DNA of 64,000 nt from Epithemia pelagica. Its lineage: Eukaryota > Bacillariophyta > Bacillariophyceae > Surirellales > Surirellaceae. Where the stretch lies: contig OX337238.1 in the NCBI GenBank assembly GCA_946965045.2, positions 1,550,001-1,614,000 on the forward strand, read 5' to 3'. The translations under genes and the position numbers were made by a program. The notes below the pieces were generated by a model. That model had not been told where the DNA came from. It saw nothing but the letters and a program-made list of their open reading frames with translations, and made no database searches. Shown piece by piece: positions 61,794 to 64,000 of this stretch (within the stretch, counting starts at the first letter, position 1; each line of letters begins with the position of its first letter).

Positions 61794-64000
61794 ATGACCA
61801 CCACCATGACCACCCCTCATTCGTATCTTCGTGCCAGTCACTCACCCCACAAGGCCTCGGTTGGTGGTTCGGACCAGAAACCACTCTTGCGAGTGTTGCA
61901 GGAGGAGCAAGCCACGGAACAGGGTCCACACATTCCTTCCAACACGAATAACGCATCACCACCTCCCTTGGCGGCGGCGTATTCGCCCATGGTCGAACCG
62001 GAAATTATTCCCTATGGAGAGGAGGAAGAACCGGAAATTATTCCCTATGGAGAAGAACCGGAAATGATTCCCTACCAACACGAAACCGTCACACAACCAC
62101 TTCTGCAAGACGAACCCGTACCACCCACCATGACCACAGCATCCTCCACAAGCGAGTCGTCCGAACCACAACAACTCCCGGCCGTGGACCCTTCCCTCGG
62201 AGCACCCGTGGATCCAGCGAGTCTGGGTGTGGCTCCGGTTGCTGCTTCTGCTGCGGCGGTGCCCACTCCCAATGGTGCCACTGCTACTATGGGCGCTTCC
62301 TCCACCGGGAATACCGCGTCTCCACCACCAGTGGGCGGTACCACCCCTGCAGCCCCACCAATGGAACCACAGAGCGGTGTCACCACCAACAGCATGATGG
62401 TTCCACCCACCACCATGACGACGATTAGTACCACCACCAACTCGAATGCTCTTTTGGATGCGCCTCCTCCTCCCACGGGATCGGAACAAACCGTGCCGCT
62501 TCCCTTGGTCCCTCATACTACCAGCAGCACCACAACGGCCATGAATACGATTCCTGGCGAACCTACCGGAGGAGTGACGACCGCCGCGACGAGTACGGCG
62601 TCGCCAGGCCAATGGCAAGCTTCCTCCTCTTCCATGTCGTCGTCGTCGAATCCTCCTCTTTCTCCGGCCACGGGAGTCTCGAGTGTGTCACCACCACCAC
62701 CACCTACCATGACAAGCGCAGCTGGAACCGCCGTTCCCGAATCCGTACCAGAAGTGACTGGAGCAGCTCCCACTCAAGAAGGACAAGTTCCCGAATCCGT
62801 ACCAGGAGTATCTGGAGGAGCTCCCACTCAAGAAGGATACGTTCCCGAATCCGTACCAGGAGTATCTGGAGCAGCTCCCACTCAAGAAGGATACGTTCCC
62901 GAATCCGTACCAGGAGTGACTGGAGCAGCTCCCACTCAAGAAGTAGAAGTTCCCGGCAAGAATCCTTCCATTCCGTCCGGTCCAGCCGTGAATGAAGCAG
63001 CCACGATCCTGCCTCCGATTCCGACTACTTCCACAACAACGACAACACCCATGACGGGCACGGCCGTGTCTCCCACCTCGACGAGCGTGTCCACGACCAA
63101 TCCGTATACTCAGCCGCAAGGAGCTGTTACGATCGAGCCGCAGCAGCAGCAGCAGCCGCAACCTCCATTCAACCAAGGACCAGAACCACCCGTCACGATT
63201 GAGCCGCAACAGCAATCGGAACCCTACCAACAAGAACAATCCTCCAATTCGGAACCTGCTTTGGGACAAGCACCGGAACCGGGCTTGACCATTCCTGCTA
63301 GTTCGACGGAAGTGAATCCATCGGCTCCGACATCCATGCAAACGTCGTCATATGAGTGGTCCCAACCACAAGCACCAAACAAAGCATCCGAGGCCACCAG
63401 ACCCGCCACCTTGGCCCATCCTCAAGGAGTATCGGAATCTCCAGAACCCGAAGAACCTGCCGTCGTGGAAACTCCCCATGAACCGGCCATTGTGGAAACT
63501 CCGCAAGAACCAGTCGTTGTGGAAACACAGCAAGAGCCTGTAGTGGCCCAAACCGAAGCAGCACCAGCCGACGAAATCCCCGACATGAATGATGATTTCC
63601 AAGTTGTGGATGGGGCCGGTCCTTCGACGACGAATCCGGCAGTTACCGAGGAAGAGATTGGCGATTTCAATGCCGATAATGTCCAAGACGAAGATACTCA
63701 ATGGGAAGAATGGAAAAAAGAAAATTCCAATACCTATCAAACTCCCACCTCGACCCTCTTTGACAAGAAAAATCAAGGTGGTACTTCTTCTTCGTCCAGT
63801 TCGAGTCCAAGCGCCGAGGAATCACAAGTCCCCACCGTATCATCCTCCTCCTCGTGGCAATCGGCCGATTGGGCCGGTCATCATACCGCATTGGCAATTG
63901 TCATGGTGACCATTTTGGGACTCATGGCACTCTTGGTCTGTCGTCGTCGTCAAGCACACTTGCAACAGAAGCAACGCAAGAGTCATTTGGATCAGTACCG
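61794..64000 (+). CDS. Pro/Ser/Thr-rich single-pass membrane protein, runs off the window
   Basis: Open from ATG 61794 to the edge with no stop. About 700 residues of Pro/Thr/Ser/Glu/Gln-rich, mucin-like sequence, three EPEIIPYGE-type repeats (62005-62074), four 18-residue VPESVPGVSGAAPTQEG repeats, several VETPQEP-type repeats, then an acidic EEEIGDFNADNVQDED segment and a membrane helix TALAIVMVTILGLMALLV followed by a basic CRRRQAHLQQKQRK tail. This is a type I or tail-anchored layout. The frame is open upstream to ATG 61476 and that extension includes SLASVWFLLLRIALVSSSHTNAQ, which looks like a signal peptide; the real start may therefore lie upstream or in an earlier exon. Possibly a cell-surface or wall-associated protein. 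Confidence 0.7.
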   Translation, partial: MTTTMTTPHSYLRASHSPHKASVGGSDQKPLLRVLQEEQATEQGPHIPSNTNNASPPPLAAAYSPMVEPEIIPYGEEEEPEIIPYGEEPEMIPYQHETVTQPLLQDEPVPPTMTTASSTSESSEPQQLPAVDPSLGAPVDPASLGVAPVAASAAAVPTPNGATATMGASSTGNTASPPPVGGTTPAAPPMEPQSGVTTNSMMVPPTTMTTISTTTNSNALLDAPPPPTGSEQTVPLPLVPHTTSSTTTAMNTIPGEPTGGVTTAATSTASPGQWQASSSSMSSSSNPPLSPATGVSSVSPPPPPTMTSAAGTAVPESVPEVTGAAPTQEGQVPESVPGVSGGAPTQEGYVPESVPGVSGAAPTQEGYVPESVPGVTGAAPTQEVEVPGKNPSIPSGPAVNEAATILPPIPTTSTTTTTPMTGTAVSPTSTSVSTTNPYTQPQGAVTIEPQQQQQPQPPFNQGPEPPVTIEPQQQSEPYQQEQSSNSEPALGQAPEPGLTIPASSTEVNPSAPTSMQTSSYEWSQPQAPNKASEATRPATLAHPQGVSESPEPEEPAVVETPHEPAIVETPQEPVVVETQQEPVVAQTEAAPADEIPDMNDDFQVVDGAGPSTTNPAVTEEEIGDFNADNVQDEDTQWEEWKKENSNTYQTPTSTLFDKKNQGGTSSSSSSSPSAEESQVPTVSSSSSWQSADWAGHHTALAIVMVTILGLMALLVCRRRQAHLQQKQRKSHLDQY
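62733..62948 (+). repeat. Four tandem 54-bp coding repeats
   Basis: Units start at 62733, 62787, 62841 and 62895, each encoding VPESVPxVxGxAPTQExx. The near identity indicates recent expansion. Confidence 0.93.

Noticed and set aside
1-64000. CRISPR arrays, bacterial operons or ribosome-binding sites
   Set aside because: None seen; GT-AG introns, retroelements and a eukaryotic L10 show this is nuclear DNA, so such features are not expected.

Overview
The window is nuclear DNA of a eukaryotic alga, most probably a pennate diatom. The evidence is a CoDi-type Ty1/copia retrotransposon, a receptor guanylate cyclase fused to a phosphodiesterase (an architecture described in the raphid diatom Seminavis robusta), small GT-AG introns, Ser/Thr/Gln-rich low-complexity proteins, and a mix of DIRS-like, Harbinger and Crypton-like elements. 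The exact species is inference. Genes are sparse and most of the sequence is mobile DNA or its debris.

Layout. 1-2409: decayed non-LTR reverse transcriptase. 2931-9226: an apparently young copia element with identical 122-bp LTRs and a gag-TGA-pol reading frame. Its 3' LTR ends 65 bp before the ATG of a Crinkler/RHS-like NTPase-nuclease gene (9292-10914), which is followed by a small two-exon gene (10954-11692). 12005-13810 (-): membrane-anchored sulfotransferase. 14497-20281 (-): six-exon guanylate cyclase-phosphodiesterase receptor of about 1633 aa. 21240-28784 (-): DIRS-like tyrosine-recombinase retroelement whose frame is broken by TGA codons only, plus two shifts. 29116-34627: PIF/Harbinger-type element (transposase plus a SANT-type partner) with a nested foldback MITE.

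34946-36130: frameshifted three-RRM gene that shares its leader and presequence with the intact 948-aa gene at 39689-42535. Between them lie a gag fragment, an unrecognised two-exon candidate and a nuclease/kinase Crinkler-type gene (38061-39380, -). 43316-47082: an unknown fragment, a glycerate-kinase pseudogene and a second nuclease/kinase gene split at a C9 tract. 47289-52190: an intact six-exon tyrosine recombinase (Crypton-like), unusually enclosed by inverted repeats. 52957-56137: a copia RNase H relic, an unknown degenerate ORF and a degenerate ankyrin gene. 56222-57730 (-): second NTPase-nuclease gene. 58341-59954 (-): disordered acidic protein. 60283-60936 (-): ribosomal protein L10. 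From 61794 to the edge: a Pro/Ser/Thr-rich single-pass membrane protein.

Theme. Housekeeping and signalling genes (L10, guanylate cyclase-phosphodiesterase, sulfotransferase) are separated by elements of at least five transposon classes. At least four Crinkler/RHS-type genes sit next to these elements: two NTPase plus restriction-endonuclease-fold, two restriction-endonuclease-fold plus kinase. That fits the published idea that this effector class evolved in association with transposons. The strongest candidates for something undescribed are the recombinase element with terminal inverted repeats, the TGA-only interruptions in two retroelements, and the two stop-free in-frame introns of the cyclase-phosphodiesterase gene.
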